Assembly: GCF_003058165.1 (NCBI RefSeq)
Contig: NZ_QBUC01000011.1
Span: forward strand, 50,207 to 114,206
DNA length: 64,000 nucleotides
Source: Paenisporosarcina sp. OV554
Lineage (GTDB): Bacteria; Bacillota; Bacilli; Bacillales_A; Planococcaceae
Direction of reading: 5' to 3'
A program made the position numbers and the translations under genes. This document shows positions 25,601-35,294 of this stretch, one piece after another. The notes under the pieces were generated by a model, which had not been told where the DNA came from, did no database searches, and saw only the letters and a list, made by a program, of their open reading frames with translations. Within the stretch, counting starts at the first letter, position 1, and each line of letters opens with the position of its first letter.

Positions 25601-26474
25601 GGTCGAGCACATCTTCCCCTGGAACGAAGCTCACAGCCTCATCTAGCTGACCAGCCACATCTGGATGTTCTGTATCTATGCCAGTGTCAAGTACGGCTAC
25701 CTTAACTCCCTTTCCGTCGTAACCGGATGCCCAAGCCTGTGGTGCCTCAGTCTGCGGAACACTTTGTTCAAGGTTCGCTTTTACACGACCATCCAGCCAG
25801 ATTTTCTCAATACCATCATTCAATTGCACTGTTTCCTCTAGAGAAGAAGCTCCCATTGGTGAGATACCTTTCGCTTCTGTTGAACGTTGAGTAATATCGT
25901 TCCAGAACGCTTTAACTTGTTCCTTATCCGCAGATACTGCAACACCTCCAATACTTTCTAAAACATGAGTACGCTCAGATCCCTCAGGAGTAGCAGGCAA
26001 AGCAACCTTGGAACGAGATTTTGTTGGAGCATATTGGACTATCACGGGCAGTGTAGATCGCTTCACATCATCATAACCGTTAGCGATGAGCGCCGTGATA
26101 TTGAACAAATCTTTATCCAGAAGATCGGAAGCTAAATATGACATCGCTTGATTAGGAATAACAAAAGTATCCTTACCGACTGTCATAATACGAGCTCCGT
26201 CACCGGCTTTATCAGCAGGTTCGACAGTTATGACACTCTTTCCATCTGCAAGATCTGTCACTGTAACAATATCGCCTGTAATAAGTGTTATGACATGTTT
26301 GCCTTTGCTAGAATCAGAGCGCTCACCAGTCGATTTTGTATCAACTGCTTTTACATTGAAGGCTTTTTGATTATTGAAAGATGGATCGTTTGCAATAGCT
26401 TGAATGGCAGGAACGGATAACATTGCCGTTGCTGCCATAGTCGCAACAAACTTCTTTAACTTTGGATTTTTCAT
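22685..26474 (-). pseudogene. Large secreted S8 subtilisin-like protease, interrupted by one frameshift
   Basis: One gene in two frames: 26474-23775 encodes about 900 residues and 23857-22685 continues the same protein. The break is at about 23782, where an extra T in GCCTTCCG leads to a stop (APIAFR*); dropping one base restores ..APIA-SVSATEGDK. The whole would be near 1,260 aa: signal peptide (residues 5-30), prodomain, catalytic Asp264 (AVLDTGID), His296 (AHGTHVAS), Ser in GTSMATPHVAG near 470, then C-terminal beta domains and a PA-like insertion. The layout recalls long actinobacterial-type S8 peptidases. The start is ATG 26474 with GAGGAG upstream. It may be inactive, programmed-frameshifted or a sequence error. 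Divergent from the regulator at 26917. Confidence 0.82.
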
Positions 26475-26916
26475 CAATTATTCTCCTCTTCTAAAACTAT
26501 TAGGTTATTATGAATTTGAGTGCATAAGGATGCTTATAAAAAAATAGTTTAATAGACTTCAACTCCTTGAAATTCGGATTTTTCAAATAAAAAGTGAGTA
26601 GCTGAAGACACGATATGAGCAAAATAAACATGCATATACGCTTCAATGCAGCTAATCAATGAATCTAAAAAAAATTTAATACTTATTAAATATTCATAAT
26701 AAATATATAATTAGCATGATAATCAAAGAGTCCTTTCTCCCCACTTACTGGCAATGGGGGTTTTGTTACGACCGTATGTCTAATAAAATCAATAAAAATA
26801 TGAAAAAGGAGTGTTTCTCAACAAAATAAGTAGAAAAATCCCTAAAATAGTAACTTAGAATTGGGGTTCTTGGTTCTTATTCGGATTTTATTGGGATTTG
26901 CAAGAAGGAGGTCATC
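26475..26916. promoter_or_regulatory. Intergenic control region between protease and regulator 1
   Basis: Divergent 440-bp AT-rich region with G-rich elements AATGGGGGTTTT (26753-26764), AATTGGGGTTCTT (26859-26871) and ATTGGGATTT (26890-26899). Similar elements recur beside the other protease/regulator pairs. No gene is seen in it. Confidence 0.4.
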
Positions 26917-28161
26917 ATGATTCAAGGAAAAATCATCAAATTTCACCGTGAACTTCAAGGCTTGAAGCAATCAGAGTTAGGGATAGGCATTTGTTCTAAA
27001 ACGCATGTAAGCAAGATTGAACGGGGTCTTACAGAAGTATCAAAAGATACAATAGAGGTATTGTCCAAGAGGCTTCGCATAGACATGAATGAAGAGATTG
27101 ATACCTACTTGAGAGTGGATTTGTTATTAAAAGAATGGCATGAATCTATAATTCTAAAACTGAACGCAAAAGCGGAAAACATTAAGCAGCAATTGGAGGG
27201 CATTGTTCTCTTACAAATACCTGATTTTTATCGTTCCAATACGCTGATACTTACCAGGTATTATTTATTGATTGGGGAAAGTACACTTGCTGAGACCTTG
27301 ATTAAAGAAATGGATAGTTGGCAAAATCTTACTCCGTACGATCAAAATATGCTATTACACATTAAAGGAGAATTTTGTTTAAATTACCAAAAAGAATATA
27401 GTGAGGCAATTTTTTATTTAAAAAAAATTAACCTAACGTATTACAACAATCCCGAATATTATTACCATTTATCTATTGCCTACCATTGCATGGATTCCCG
27501 AGTACTAGCATATTATTACGCTAATAAGGCTCTTCATTTTTTTACAAAAGCACATAGTTTTACTCGAATAATCGAAACAGAGATGTTGATGCTGATTCAA
27601 GTTGAGCAAGAAGAATATTTTGACGAAACGGATTCAGGGTATCCTAGTTTAATTGAGATGGCTGATGATTTGGGTTTAGACGATCAAAAAGCCAAACTCC
27701 TCCACAATTATGCCTATCAGCAATTTAGGTATGGGTACTATGACCAGGCTGTTGAAAACTATAGGAAGGCCTTGAAAATATTAGAGCCATCCAATTCACA
27801 GTATTTAGTGTCATTGGAAGGATATTTGAATGCCTCCACAAAGCTTGGGATAACATCTGACACAGAATTGTTGCGTTTAGCCAATGAGGGTTTCTTGCTA
27901 GCTACTAAATTAATGGATACCATGTTTAAACACTATTTCCAGTTACATATATATAAGATTCAAAATCAAAAAGAACTATATTACCATTATCTAGAGACAG
28001 AGGGTTATCCGTATTTTAAGCAGATGGGTTATGCCCTTGCAGCTGAGACTTATGAGATAAAATTATTTGACTATTATATGGAAAGAGAAGAAATGGACCT
28101 AGCTAATAAATATGCATTGCCTATTTTGGAGAAGTGCCGAAAAAATAACGAACTCGTTTAA
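26917..28161 (+). CDS. HTH-TPR regulator 1, RNPP-like (PlcR/NprR layout)
   Basis: 414 residues. An N-terminal XRE-type helix-turn-helix (MIQGKIIKFHRELQGLKQSE, then LGIGICSKTHVSKIERGLTEVS) is followed by an all-helical region of TPR-like repeats from about residue 80 (YYLLIGESTLAETLI, YHLSIAYHCMDSRVLAYYY, QFRYGYYDQAVENYRKALKI). This is the architecture of RNPP regulators that bind short peptides exported or trimmed outside the cell. No cognate propeptide gene is obvious. It is divergent from the S8 protease at 26474 and is followed by a BsuPI inhibitor gene. Paralogues: 33543-34790 and 45813-47063. AAGGAGG lies six bases before ATG 26917. Confidence 0.85.
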   Translation: MIQGKIIKFHRELQGLKQSELGIGICSKTHVSKIERGLTEVSKDTIEVLSKRLRIDMNEEIDTYLRVDLLLKEWHESIILKLNAKAENIKQQLEGIVLLQIPDFYRSNTLILTRYYLLIGESTLAETLIKEMDSWQNLTPYDQNMLLHIKGEFCLNYQKEYSEAIFYLKKINLTYYNNPEYYYHLSIAYHCMDSRVLAYYYANKALHFFTKAHSFTRIIETEMLMLIQVEQEEYFDETDSGYPSLIEMADDLGLDDQKAKLLHNYAYQQFRYGYYDQAVENYRKALKILEPSNSQYLVSLEGYLNASTKLGITSDTELLRLANEGFLLATKLMDTMFKHYFQLHIYKIQNQKELYYHYLETEGYPYFKQMGYALAAETYEIKLFDYYMEREEMDLANKYALPILEKCRKNNELV

Positions 28162-28192
28162 TCATTATTTGATAAGTAAGGGGTATCATTTC

Positions 28193-28222
28193 GTGGAGAA
28201 TTGCTGTCCAATTTTCGGATGA
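28193..28222 (+). CDS. Possible nine-residue leader peptide coupled to the BsuPI gene
   Basis: GTG start at 28193 with AAGGGG nine bases upstream encodes (M)ENCCPIFG then TGA. The stop overlaps an ATG (28219) in the frame of the BsuPI protein, as ATGA. It may be a translational leader or chance; it is too short to judge. Confidence 0.25.
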   Translation: MENCCPIFG

Positions 28223-28674
28223 TTTTCGTCGTAAGGAACCATAAAACTTTAAATACGGAGGTTAGGGTCATAACAGAATTGAAATGGGATGGAAAAGTCA
28301 CCGTAGATGTAGATCAAGCTACGTTTACTTTTACGGTTAAAAATAATAGTGAGCAGCCAATAATTCTAGAATTTCCAACGAGTCAGTCTTATGACTATTC
28401 AGTGTATAATGCCCAAGGAGAACGAGTGTATCATTTTAGTAAAGGGAAAATGTTTCTCCAAGCACTTCAATATAAAACGTTAAACAAAGGAGAACAAATT
28501 CAATTTGAAAGTATGTGGAATTACAAAACGAATGAAGCGGAGAGAGTGCCGGCAGGAATGTATACAGTAAACGCAATATTGACCATTCGGAAAATAAATG
28601 ACACACTCGTTCATTCACAGCCTTCTACTACGTTTGAATTTTATATTCCGGCTGGAAATACTGCTTTCAAATAG
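28219..28674 (+). CDS. BsuPI-type intracellular proteinase inhibitor
   Basis: About 151 residues if ATG 28219 is used. The domain starts near the in-frame TELKWDGKVTVDVDQATFTF and has the BsuPI features: TVKNNSEQPIILEFPTSQSYD, N-A-Q-G-E-R-V-Y-H-F-S-K-G-K-M-F-L-Q, and P-A-G-M-Y-T-V. Such beta-sandwich proteins inhibit subtilisin-type serine proteases, so here the likely role is protecting the cell from its own S8 enzymes. The start is uncertain: a GGAGG at 28257-28261 is followed by ATA, not ATG, at 28270, so an original start may have been lost. It lies 57 bp after regulator 1 on the same strand and before a terminator, so they are probably co-transcribed. Confidence 0.75.
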   Translation: MIFVVRNHKTLNTEVRVITELKWDGKVTVDVDQATFTFTVKNNSEQPIILEFPTSQSYDYSVYNAQGERVYHFSKGKMFLQALQYKTLNKGEQIQFESMWNYKTNEAERVPAGMYTVNAILTIRKINDTLVHSQPSTTFEFYIPAGNTAFK

Positions 28675-28752
28675 TGTAAATTGAGGGAAAGTGTAAACAA
28701 GGGTCAATAATCGGGGTTTTACAAGTTGCTTTTCATTAATTGAAGGTTCAAA

Positions 28753-28790
28753 AAAGGCGATTTCCCCTTAGTATTGGGAAAATCGCCTTT
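28753..28790 (+). terminator. Terminator of the regulator 1 / BsuPI unit
   Basis: Arms AAAGGCGATTTCCC (28753-28766) / GGGAAAATCGCCTTTT (28776-28791) with near-perfect pairing. A motif AATCGGGGTTTTACA lies at 28710-28724. Confidence 0.75.
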
Positions 28791-28866
28791 TCACTTTAAT
28801 AAAATGCTTTGGGCTGTTTTATATTAATACTTTTCGGAACAGCGATAAAGACTATCGCCATTTGTT

Positions 28867-29019
28867 TTACAAAGCTACGCCTAACTCTTTGAGAATATCT
28901 TCTAGTGTTTTTCCATTCACTTGATCCACTGGTGTTGGCGAATTACTTACAAATGGATTAACTTTAAGATAGTTAGTTTGGACAAACTTGATATCAGTTG
29001 CATCAACTTTTCCCACCAT
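28867..29019 (-). CDS. Possible small protein or gene remnant
   Basis: A 50-codon minus-strand frame, opening MVGKVDATDIKFVQTNYLKV and closing VNGKTLEDILKELGVAL. The composition is protein-like, but the ribosome site is weak (AAAGTG) and I recognise no family. A plus-strand tail with protein-like composition (LEIDTDRRELTMIGDM..., ending 29154) abuts it, so this looks like a junction of two decayed genes. Region 28791-29160 otherwise holds nothing supportable. Confidence 0.3.
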   Translation of the reverse strand: MVGKVDATDIKFVQTNYLKVNPFVSNSPTPVDQVNGKTLEDILKELGVAL

Positions 29020-29157
29020 TCACTTTGGGATCCCCCTTTTATCCACGGCACAAGTTTGACTATGCTGGAAATTGATACTGATCGACGAGAACTCACCATG
29101 ATTGGCGATATGTCGCATGCGGAAGAAATAAAAGGTACAGTTCGAGTGAAGTAATTT

Positions 29158-29290
29158 TGGATTTTGTACAACCTGGAGCATCACTTCGTCAACCTGGAAC
29201 GGCACTTCGTCAACCTGGAGCATCACTTCGTCAACCTGGAGCATCACTTCGTCAACCTGGAGCATCACTTCGTCAACCTGGCGCTGCACA
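29158..29290. repeat. 21-bp tandem array (five full units)
   Basis: Units CAACCTGGAGCATCACTTCGT at 29169, 29190, 29211, 29232 and 29253 (the second with changes), plus a partial one, led by GGATTTTGTA. A degenerate relative is at 14042-14108. Both strands stay open through it because 21 is a multiple of three; it is not evidence of coding. The remainder to 29560 holds no gene. Confidence 0.9.
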
Positions 29291-29566
29291 ACATACATCC
29301 ACACAACAAAAGCGAGGCTATTAACCCCGCTTCCCATTTAATGTTTCATTTGAATACGTTGTTTACGGGAACTGAAGGGGGGATGCATGCTCTAATGGTT
29401 CACAGTATTTATGGTTAAACAAAAAAAGAGTAGCCAATAATACAGGCTTCTCTTTGCTATTATTATGATTATCAAATTGACTCTCGGTCAGAGAGATGAA
29501 TGAGGTCGTGTGTGAATTTACGTGTAGAGTTATGTTTTGCAGTTTTCGGATCACTTTACAGAAAAA

Positions 29567-29607
29567 GCCGGCTCACTAATAGTAATAGTGAGGCCGGCTC
29601 TTATTTT
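29567..29607 (-). terminator. Terminator of the second subtilase gene
   Basis: 12-13 bp arms GCCGGCTCACTA / TAGTGAGGCCGGC (29567-29578, 29586-29598) with T-runs both ways. Confidence 0.8.
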
Positions 29608-29610
29608 TAA

Positions 29611-32600
29611 TTATTGCTGCAATACAGTTACTGTTTGCGGACTTGTCGTTACTTTAAAGCCTTGCTTGTTTACTACTTCTGCTGAAACTGTATACGTACC
29701 GCTTGGAACATCCGCTTCTGGAGTCCATTTCAAGTGAATTTCATGCTCATTTTCAGCTACAATCGTGTCCACTACCTTGCCGTTTACATCTTTAACGTTT
29801 ATTGTCCAGTTCACACGGTTACTGGCAAACGCATTAATTTGGGCAGGGGAGGTTGTGTTTACGTTGTCGTTTGGATACACGGAGAAATAACTTACAAGCA
29901 TTTCTTCATTAATATAAGAAGGATCTCCCCAAACCGTATAGCTGTGGTTAAAAGCATAGTCTGTACCTAACACTACCACACTCTTCGGCTCTTCTTTTAC
30001 TAGTAAAGACGTTTGTCCCGGCTGTAGGGATTCATACTTACCGTTATACCAGATGATTGCTGCGTTATATCCGCTACCTCCCTTGTTGTCCACTGCCTTG
30101 AAAGAAATTTCATATTGTCCTTCTTTTGGCTGCACTTGAATATCAGATACAACTGGGGCAACAGAATCAACATGGATTGGAAGCTTCACTTCTTGTGGCT
30201 TTGCATCTGGGTAATCTAGTGTTGTTTTAATAACAAAGTTGTATGTGCCATCCTTGACTGCTTGTCCTGCCTGGTCTTTTACATCCCATAAATAACCACT
30301 ATTCATATAATCACCGTATGCCATAACATTTTTACGGAACTTCCACGGTTTCCCAGTATATTCACTAAAATCGCCTAGGTCTTGAACCATTTTCCCTTTA
30401 TCATTCTCCACGTACATTTCTGTCTTCTTTAAGTTGCGAAGTGCTGTAAATGTTGGGTATACACCTGGCAAGATAAAGTTTGGAGAAATGACAATTCGGT
30501 CCATATTAAAGGTTCCCGTATACGGGTCATATCCCAACGGGAATCGTGCTCCTTCATCGTTCCAAAGCACGGTATATCCTAAGAATGCATCTTTATCCCA
30601 TGCAACAGGATCAATGTTCTGCGGCTGACCCCAATCTCCATAGTAGCCCATATACGGAACGGTTAACGGAACTGCCGCCTTGCTGTTCTTGCCTGTTGGC
30701 ACTAGGCGAACAAATCCTTCAACAAACGTCCCTTCCTCCAAGCTTTCAGGTAATACAAGTTTTACGTCTAGATTCTTTTCTTGACCCGGTTTAATTTTCA
30801 ATTTCGCACCTTGTGTATGTGTCACTTTCTCGCCATTTATAGATGAAATAGCACCTTTTACACGCTTGCTTGTTAAAGTTAAATATTCTTTAGAATCCAA
30901 TTTCCCGTCTTCGTCTAAGTCAAATTCTTTTGTTTCTTTTCCATCCGTCAAAACATCTACAAAGACCGTGTATTCTAAATCTTTTACATCTACATTTTTT
31001 AAGGCTTCCACATTCAACTTGAAATTCGTACTTTTTCTATTAATCTCTTTTAACGCAACAGCTCCGGCTTGCTCTAACCGAGTATCTTTGCTTGTCACAA
31101 TAACAGGTGTTTTAATCGCATTTTGAATTTTCATTAAGCCGGATCCTTGTACACGTGGTGAGTATGGTACTTCATTATTTGTGCGCGGATCTTGTACAAC
31201 CTGCGCTGTATTCATCAATGCTATTTTTGCCATTAGTGCTGTATTCTTTGAATGAGATAATCCTTTTTCATATAATGCTTGCATTAACAATGCAGAACCA
31301 CCTGCAACATGAGGAGTTGCCATGGATGTTCCACTCATAACCTCATATTCATTGCCCGCAACAGTTGAATAAATGTTGCCGCCCGGTGCTGAAAGCTCTG
31401 GTTTAAAGTCTAACGTATGCGGTGTTCCGACAGATGAAAAGTCGGAAATGGTATTTTTATCAGGATTATCAAGCCAAATACCCTTTGTCATATTCATCTT
31501 CACAATTTGACCACTTGTAAGTTTTGCAATTAACGCATCTCCTGCCACCTTACTTGTTGTAGCAGCTGGAGTAGCTAGATAGCTGAAACCAAGATATGGG
31601 AAATCTTCCATCGTGGTTGGCGGTACAAGAATAACTGCTTTGGCACCATTCTTCTTTGCTTCAAATTGAATATAAGAATAAAATGTATAGGGTACATGCG
31701 GTTTCGCAACTACTATTTTGCCTGCGACGTCTTTTCCAGCGAAGTCTGCCGTTCTTCCTTCCCCTACATACTCCATTTCATAGCTTTCACTAGGAGTTAG
31801 TACTCTGGAGAGTTTAAAATTAAATTGCGTTTGGTCTTGGTACGGAAGCTGTAAACCGTTTTCTTCTGCCAGCGTGGTCTTATGCATTTTTGTGTTTTCA
31901 TAGGAAGCAACAGATAACGCATAAGGGCTTACTCCTGGTTCCCCAACTGTTCCAATATCCGGATTCTCAGCATATGGTTTTTCGGAAGAAGGCAAGAGAT
32001 TGTTTTTTGTGCTGTAAGCAGCGTTACCACCCGCAACAACAACTAGCGTGCCTTGTTCAGTTGCTTGACGAATTGCTTTTTGAATTGGGTCGTTCTCTTC
32101 GCCAACGAATCCCGCGTCAGAACCTAAGCTCATGTTGATAACATCGGCGCTCAATGTTACCGCGTGCTCGATACCTGCGATAATATCATCTTCATAAGCT
32201 CCACCGCCATTATCGGAGAAAACTTTTTCTGCCAACAACTGCACACCTGGTGCAACCCCTTGTACTCCTTCGTTTGCTTCATCACCATTAGCTCCTACAG
32301 TTCCTGCAACATGCATACCATGTGAACTTCCATATTGACCGCGTGGTATTACGTCTGTATCTTTATCAGCCCAGTCATAACCTGTCGGAACTTTGTCGCT
32401 GTACCATACTTCGTTTACTGCTGTTTCTGCGAGTTCCCCTTGAATGTTCTCTTGCGTCCACTTCTCTTTTTCTTTTCCTTTTTTCGTCAACGTCATATCT
32501 TTATGAGTATAGTCTAGTCCGGAGTCGACAATCGCAACAAGCAATCCTTCTCCTTCATATCCGTATTGTTCCCATACCTTTTGTGCTTGTACCAATTCTT

Positions 32601-33126
32601 TGCTTGCCCCCATAGATGGTTGGAACGTCCTTGCGATATGCACGTTTATAACACCTGGAGTTGCCTGAATTTCTTTTACATTACTAAACTCAGTTTCCAT
32701 ACTAAAGCCGTTAAAGCTTTCATAGAATCGATGCTTTACTTTAGAAGCTGATTTTTCCTTAGAAATTTGTGCAATTACTTGATCTTGTTTTTGTTTATAC
32801 TGCGTTTTTTTGTTTTGGATAGATTTTTCCAATATTATTGGCTGCTCTACCTCCACAATCAAACGCACCTTTTCATCCGGCTTATACGGTTTAGCTAAGC
32901 CGTCTTTTTTCAAATTCTTATATCCAAGCCTATCCGCTGCTTCTTCAGCAGCTTGGTTTTGTTCATCTTGGAAAATTTTCAATCCTTGCTTCGCAATCTC
33001 CTCTACATTTGGAGAGGAAACCGAATTATTCTGAGGCCCTTCCGCAAACACTGTTGTCGTTAACAACATCGCAGTCAAAGTCGTCGTTGCAAATACCTTG
33101 TACGGAAATTTTCTTCTTTTTTTCAT
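29611..33126 (-). CDS. Secreted S8 subtilisin-like protease (Vpr/lactocepin-like)
   Basis: About 1,171 residues. Signal peptide (KKRRKFPYKVFATTTLTAML..., cleaved near VFA), I9 propeptide (VRLIVEVEQPIILEKS to VINVHIARTF), catalytic Asp in LLVAIVDSGLDYTHKD, His in SSHGMHVAGTVG, PA domain inserted before the Ser, catalytic Ser in SGTSMATPHVAGGS, then Fn3-like and C-terminal domains with FDLDEDGKLDSKEY (a Ca-loop-like DxDxDGxxD) and VDSVAPVVSDIQV. It degrades extracellular protein and peptides. ATG 33126 was chosen: GGGGAAGGGTG lies six bases upstream; a start at 33180 is unneeded. Divergent from regulator 2 at 33543, with G-rich motifs between. Confidence 0.92.
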   Translation of the reverse strand: MKKRRKFPYKVFATTTLTAMLLTTTVFAEGPQNNSVSSPNVEEIAKQGLKIFQDEQNQAAEEAADRLGYKNLKKDGLAKPYKPDEKVRLIVEVEQPIILEKSIQNKKTQYKQKQDQVIAQISKEKSASKVKHRFYESFNGFSMETEFSNVKEIQATPGVINVHIARTFQPSMGASKELVQAQKVWEQYGYEGEGLLVAIVDSGLDYTHKDMTLTKKGKEKEKWTQENIQGELAETAVNEVWYSDKVPTGYDWADKDTDVIPRGQYGSSHGMHVAGTVGANGDEANEGVQGVAPGVQLLAEKVFSDNGGGAYEDDIIAGIEHAVTLSADVINMSLGSDAGFVGEENDPIQKAIRQATEQGTLVVVAGGNAAYSTKNNLLPSSEKPYAENPDIGTVGEPGVSPYALSVASYENTKMHKTTLAEENGLQLPYQDQTQFNFKLSRVLTPSESYEMEYVGEGRTADFAGKDVAGKIVVAKPHVPYTFYSYIQFEAKKNGAKAVILVPPTTMEDFPYLGFSYLATPAATTSKVAGDALIAKLTSGQIVKMNMTKGIWLDNPDKNTISDFSSVGTPHTLDFKPELSAPGGNIYSTVAGNEYEVMSGTSMATPHVAGGSALLMQALYEKGLSHSKNTALMAKIALMNTAQVVQDPRTNNEVPYSPRVQGSGLMKIQNAIKTPVIVTSKDTRLEQAGAVALKEINRKSTNFKLNVEALKNVDVKDLEYTVFVDVLTDGKETKEFDLDEDGKLDSKEYLTLTSKRVKGAISSINGEKVTHTQGAKLKIKPGQEKNLDVKLVLPESLEEGTFVEGFVRLVPTGKNSKAAVPLTVPYMGYYGDWGQPQNIDPVAWDKDAFLGYTVLWNDEGARFPLGYDPYTGTFNMDRIVISPNFILPGVYPTFTALRNLKKTEMYVENDKGKMVQDLGDFSEYTGKPWKFRKNVMAYGDYMNSGYLWDVKDQAGQAVKDGTYNFVIKTTLDYPDAKPQEVKLPIHVDSVAPVVSDIQVQPKEGQYEISFKAVDNKGGSGYNAAIIWYNGKYESLQPGQTSLLVKEEPKSVVVLGTDYAFNHSYTVWGDPSYINEEMLVSYFSVYPNDNVNTTSPAQINAFASNRVNWTINVKDVNGKVVDTIVAENEHEIHLKWTPEADVPSGTYTVSAEVVNKQGFKVTTSPQTVTVLQQ

Positions 33127-33542
33127 TTTTTTCACCCTTCCCCGTTTTTTACAAAAAACAAAAAAATATTTACTTCTCAATTTTTTAATAGTTTCAAAAT
33201 TAAGAATCTTTCATATATAATTGTAGTATTAGCCTAATAGGAAGTAAATCGGGGTAATCAGTTGGAAATAAATAGGAATTTACTTATAACATTTTAACTA
33301 AAATATGTAAAAAAAATATTTTTACTAGATAAAAGCGCCTCTAAAACTTACATCTTCTTACAAATAGTATTTTGATAGAGCATTTTCTTCATATTAATTA
33401 CCCCAAATACTCGTTTTCCAAATGGGTTAGTCGGATTAAAGTATTGTTCCTCCTAGCTTTCTTATGTGAAAAACAGACATCTGTTATATCTATTTCTTCT
33501 AAACATGTTACATGTAAAACAGAATAAAGGAGTTGATGGAAC
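33127..33542. promoter_or_regulatory. Intergenic control region between protease and regulator 2
   Basis: Contains AATCGGGGTAATCA (33247-33260) and, inverted, TAATTACCCCAAAT (33396-33409). These are similar to the elements beside the other two pairs. No gene. Confidence 0.4.
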
Positions 33543-34790
33543 ATGGATGAAGGATTAATTATTAAACTGTATCGTGAACGAGCAGGTTTGACACAAGCAC
33601 AACTGGGAAAAGGGATTTGTTCTGTCACTCATGTAAGTAAAATTGAACGTGGACTTACCCAATGTTCAAAAGAAATTATCAATCTTATTTGTGAGCGACT
33701 TAACATCGATTTACAAAAAGAATTAGAACAAAATGAATTATTAGAAAAGAAGCTGAATGAATGGCTGGAAGTAATGGTCAAACAACAGATAGCAGATATA
33801 GAACTTCTCAAACAAGAAATCGAAGACAACACTTTTGTACATGTATCAGAAGCACATCATTTTTATCGTATCCTAGTAGCACGCTATTTCTTATTAAAAG
33901 GGGATGTGGAAAAAGGAAAAGACATTTTAAAGAGCTGCCAAGCTCATTGGAATGAGTTGGATCGTTATGAAAAAAATTTGTTGGAACATACATTGGGAAT
34001 CTATTACCTTACTTTAAATAAAAGTAAAGAAGCAATTCATCATTTGAAGAAAATTAACCCGATGGAGTACAATAACCATGAATTTTATTTTCATCTTGCG
34101 TCTGCTTCTCATTACACAAATGCTAAAGTAAAGTCCTACTATTATGGAAATCTTGCCTTATCTTATTTTCGAAAAACGAATAATTTCAAAAGAATCCTGG
34201 ATTCAGAAATGCTAATGTTAGCACAAATGGGATCTAACGACCTTGATCATTTCGAAGATACAGTTCAGCAATATCAGTCGTTAATCAAAAGCTGCCGAAC
34301 TTATCAAGAAGAGGCAAAGGAAATTAACGTATGGCACAATTTAGGAGTTGAATACTTTTCAAAGGAATATTACAAAGAAGCAGTTGACGTATATAAAAAA
34401 GTACTTGAAATGTGTAAATCATTCCAAAATCCTCATTTAAAACTAAGCGCGTTAAGAGGATACGTACACAGTTGTCTCTACATAGAGAATCTAAATAACA
34501 AGGAAGAATTAAAAAATTGTATTTGTGATGGACAGGAGATTGCTAAAAAAACTCAAAATAAAACCTATGAATATGTGTTCCATATGCTGGATATTCTATT
34601 GCATGATGAGGATAAAAAGGACTATTACCCATTTTCAGAAAACACATTCCTCCCCCATTTACGGGAAACAGGGAATAGCATTTTAATCACCCTCTATGAA
34701 AAGGAGCTTTTTCAATATTATCGAAAAACCTCTCAGTATCAAAAAGCCAGTGGACTTGCAGTTCGATATATAGAGTTTCCCGCGCAATAG
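33543..34790 (+). CDS. HTH-TPR regulator 2, RNPP-like
   Basis: 415 residues, a clear paralogue of regulators 1 and 3: LIIKLYRERAGLTQAQLGKG then ICSVTHVSKIERGLTQCS (helix-turn-helix), then TPR-like repeats including YFLLKGDVEKGKDILKSCQ, HLASASHYTNAKVKSYYYGN and WHNLGVEYFSKEYYKEAVDV. Predicted peptide-responsive DNA-binding regulator of the divergent subtilase. Ribosome site AAAGGAG about nine bases before ATG 33543. No small pheromone gene is evident downstream: 34791-34910 has no credible frame. Confidence 0.85.
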   Translation: MDEGLIIKLYRERAGLTQAQLGKGICSVTHVSKIERGLTQCSKEIINLICERLNIDLQKELEQNELLEKKLNEWLEVMVKQQIADIELLKQEIEDNTFVHVSEAHHFYRILVARYFLLKGDVEKGKDILKSCQAHWNELDRYEKNLLEHTLGIYYLTLNKSKEAIHHLKKINPMEYNNHEFYFHLASASHYTNAKVKSYYYGNLALSYFRKTNNFKRILDSEMLMLAQMGSNDLDHFEDTVQQYQSLIKSCRTYQEEAKEINVWHNLGVEYFSKEYYKEAVDVYKKVLEMCKSFQNPHLKLSALRGYVHSCLYIENLNNKEELKNCICDGQEIAKKTQNKTYEYVFHMLDILLHDEDKKDYYPFSENTFLPHLRETGNSILITLYEKELFQYYRKTSQYQKASGLAVRYIEFPAQ

Positions 34791-35294
34791 ATTAAAGGTG
34801 CACCTACCTAGAAACTCTCTTGATGATCAAGCGAGGTTAGTCCCCGTTGGATGCTGTTCTTCCCGAGTTCAAGAGTAAGGAAAAAAACCGTCCTGCTGTG
34901 ATTACTTAATAAAAAAAGGTCTTGGATTTTATTCCAAGACCTCATTGTGTATAAAATCATTTAATGAATCCAAAATGGGCCCTACAGGTTGAGATAACAC
35001 CCGAATAGTATTCAACTTGATAATCCATAAGAAAAAGCAGTCCTATAATGGCAGCCGGTTCTTCAACTAAGCAGATGCCAGCGTAGAACCTGCGGGTGAG
35101 TGGGGCAATGATGCCGTCAACTAAACTGTCACCCCCCTACTTAAACCCTATTAAAAAAGGTCAACCAATAAAAACTGGTTAACCTTATAATACGAAGCAC
35201 CCGTTGGCCTTCCATCTAACAAAAGCGAGCGCTACACCACAGAGGAAGGCTGCATGTGTAAAAGGTAGCTGTTAGTGAATAATCTCGATAGCTT
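34791..35294. other. Gene-free region with terminators and a gene remnant
   Basis: Minus-strand terminators at 34917-34942 (AGGTCTTGGA/TCCAAGACCT, duplicated at 36289-36314) and 35159-35184 (after amj). Between them a 59-codon minus frame (35136-34957, ..VDGIIAPLTRRFYAG..GFIK) follows AGGGGGG but lacks a start codon; probably a decayed gene of unknown kind. Confidence 0.45.

Noticed and set aside
28867..29019. Dockerin assignment for the 50-codon frame, suggested by VDATDI
   Set aside because: The calcium loop D-x-N-x-D-G is not present; only a superficial resemblance.
29020..29418. Open frames on both strands through the 21-bp array, giving seven-residue repeats such as NLEHHFV or QVDEVML
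   Set aside because: A 21-bp period keeps all frames open unless the unit has a stop. There is no ribosome site and the same array occurs elsewhere between genes.
34791..34910. Search for a PapR/NprX-like pheromone gene after regulator 2
   Set aside because: No short frame with a ribosome site and signal-like hydrophobic start is visible.
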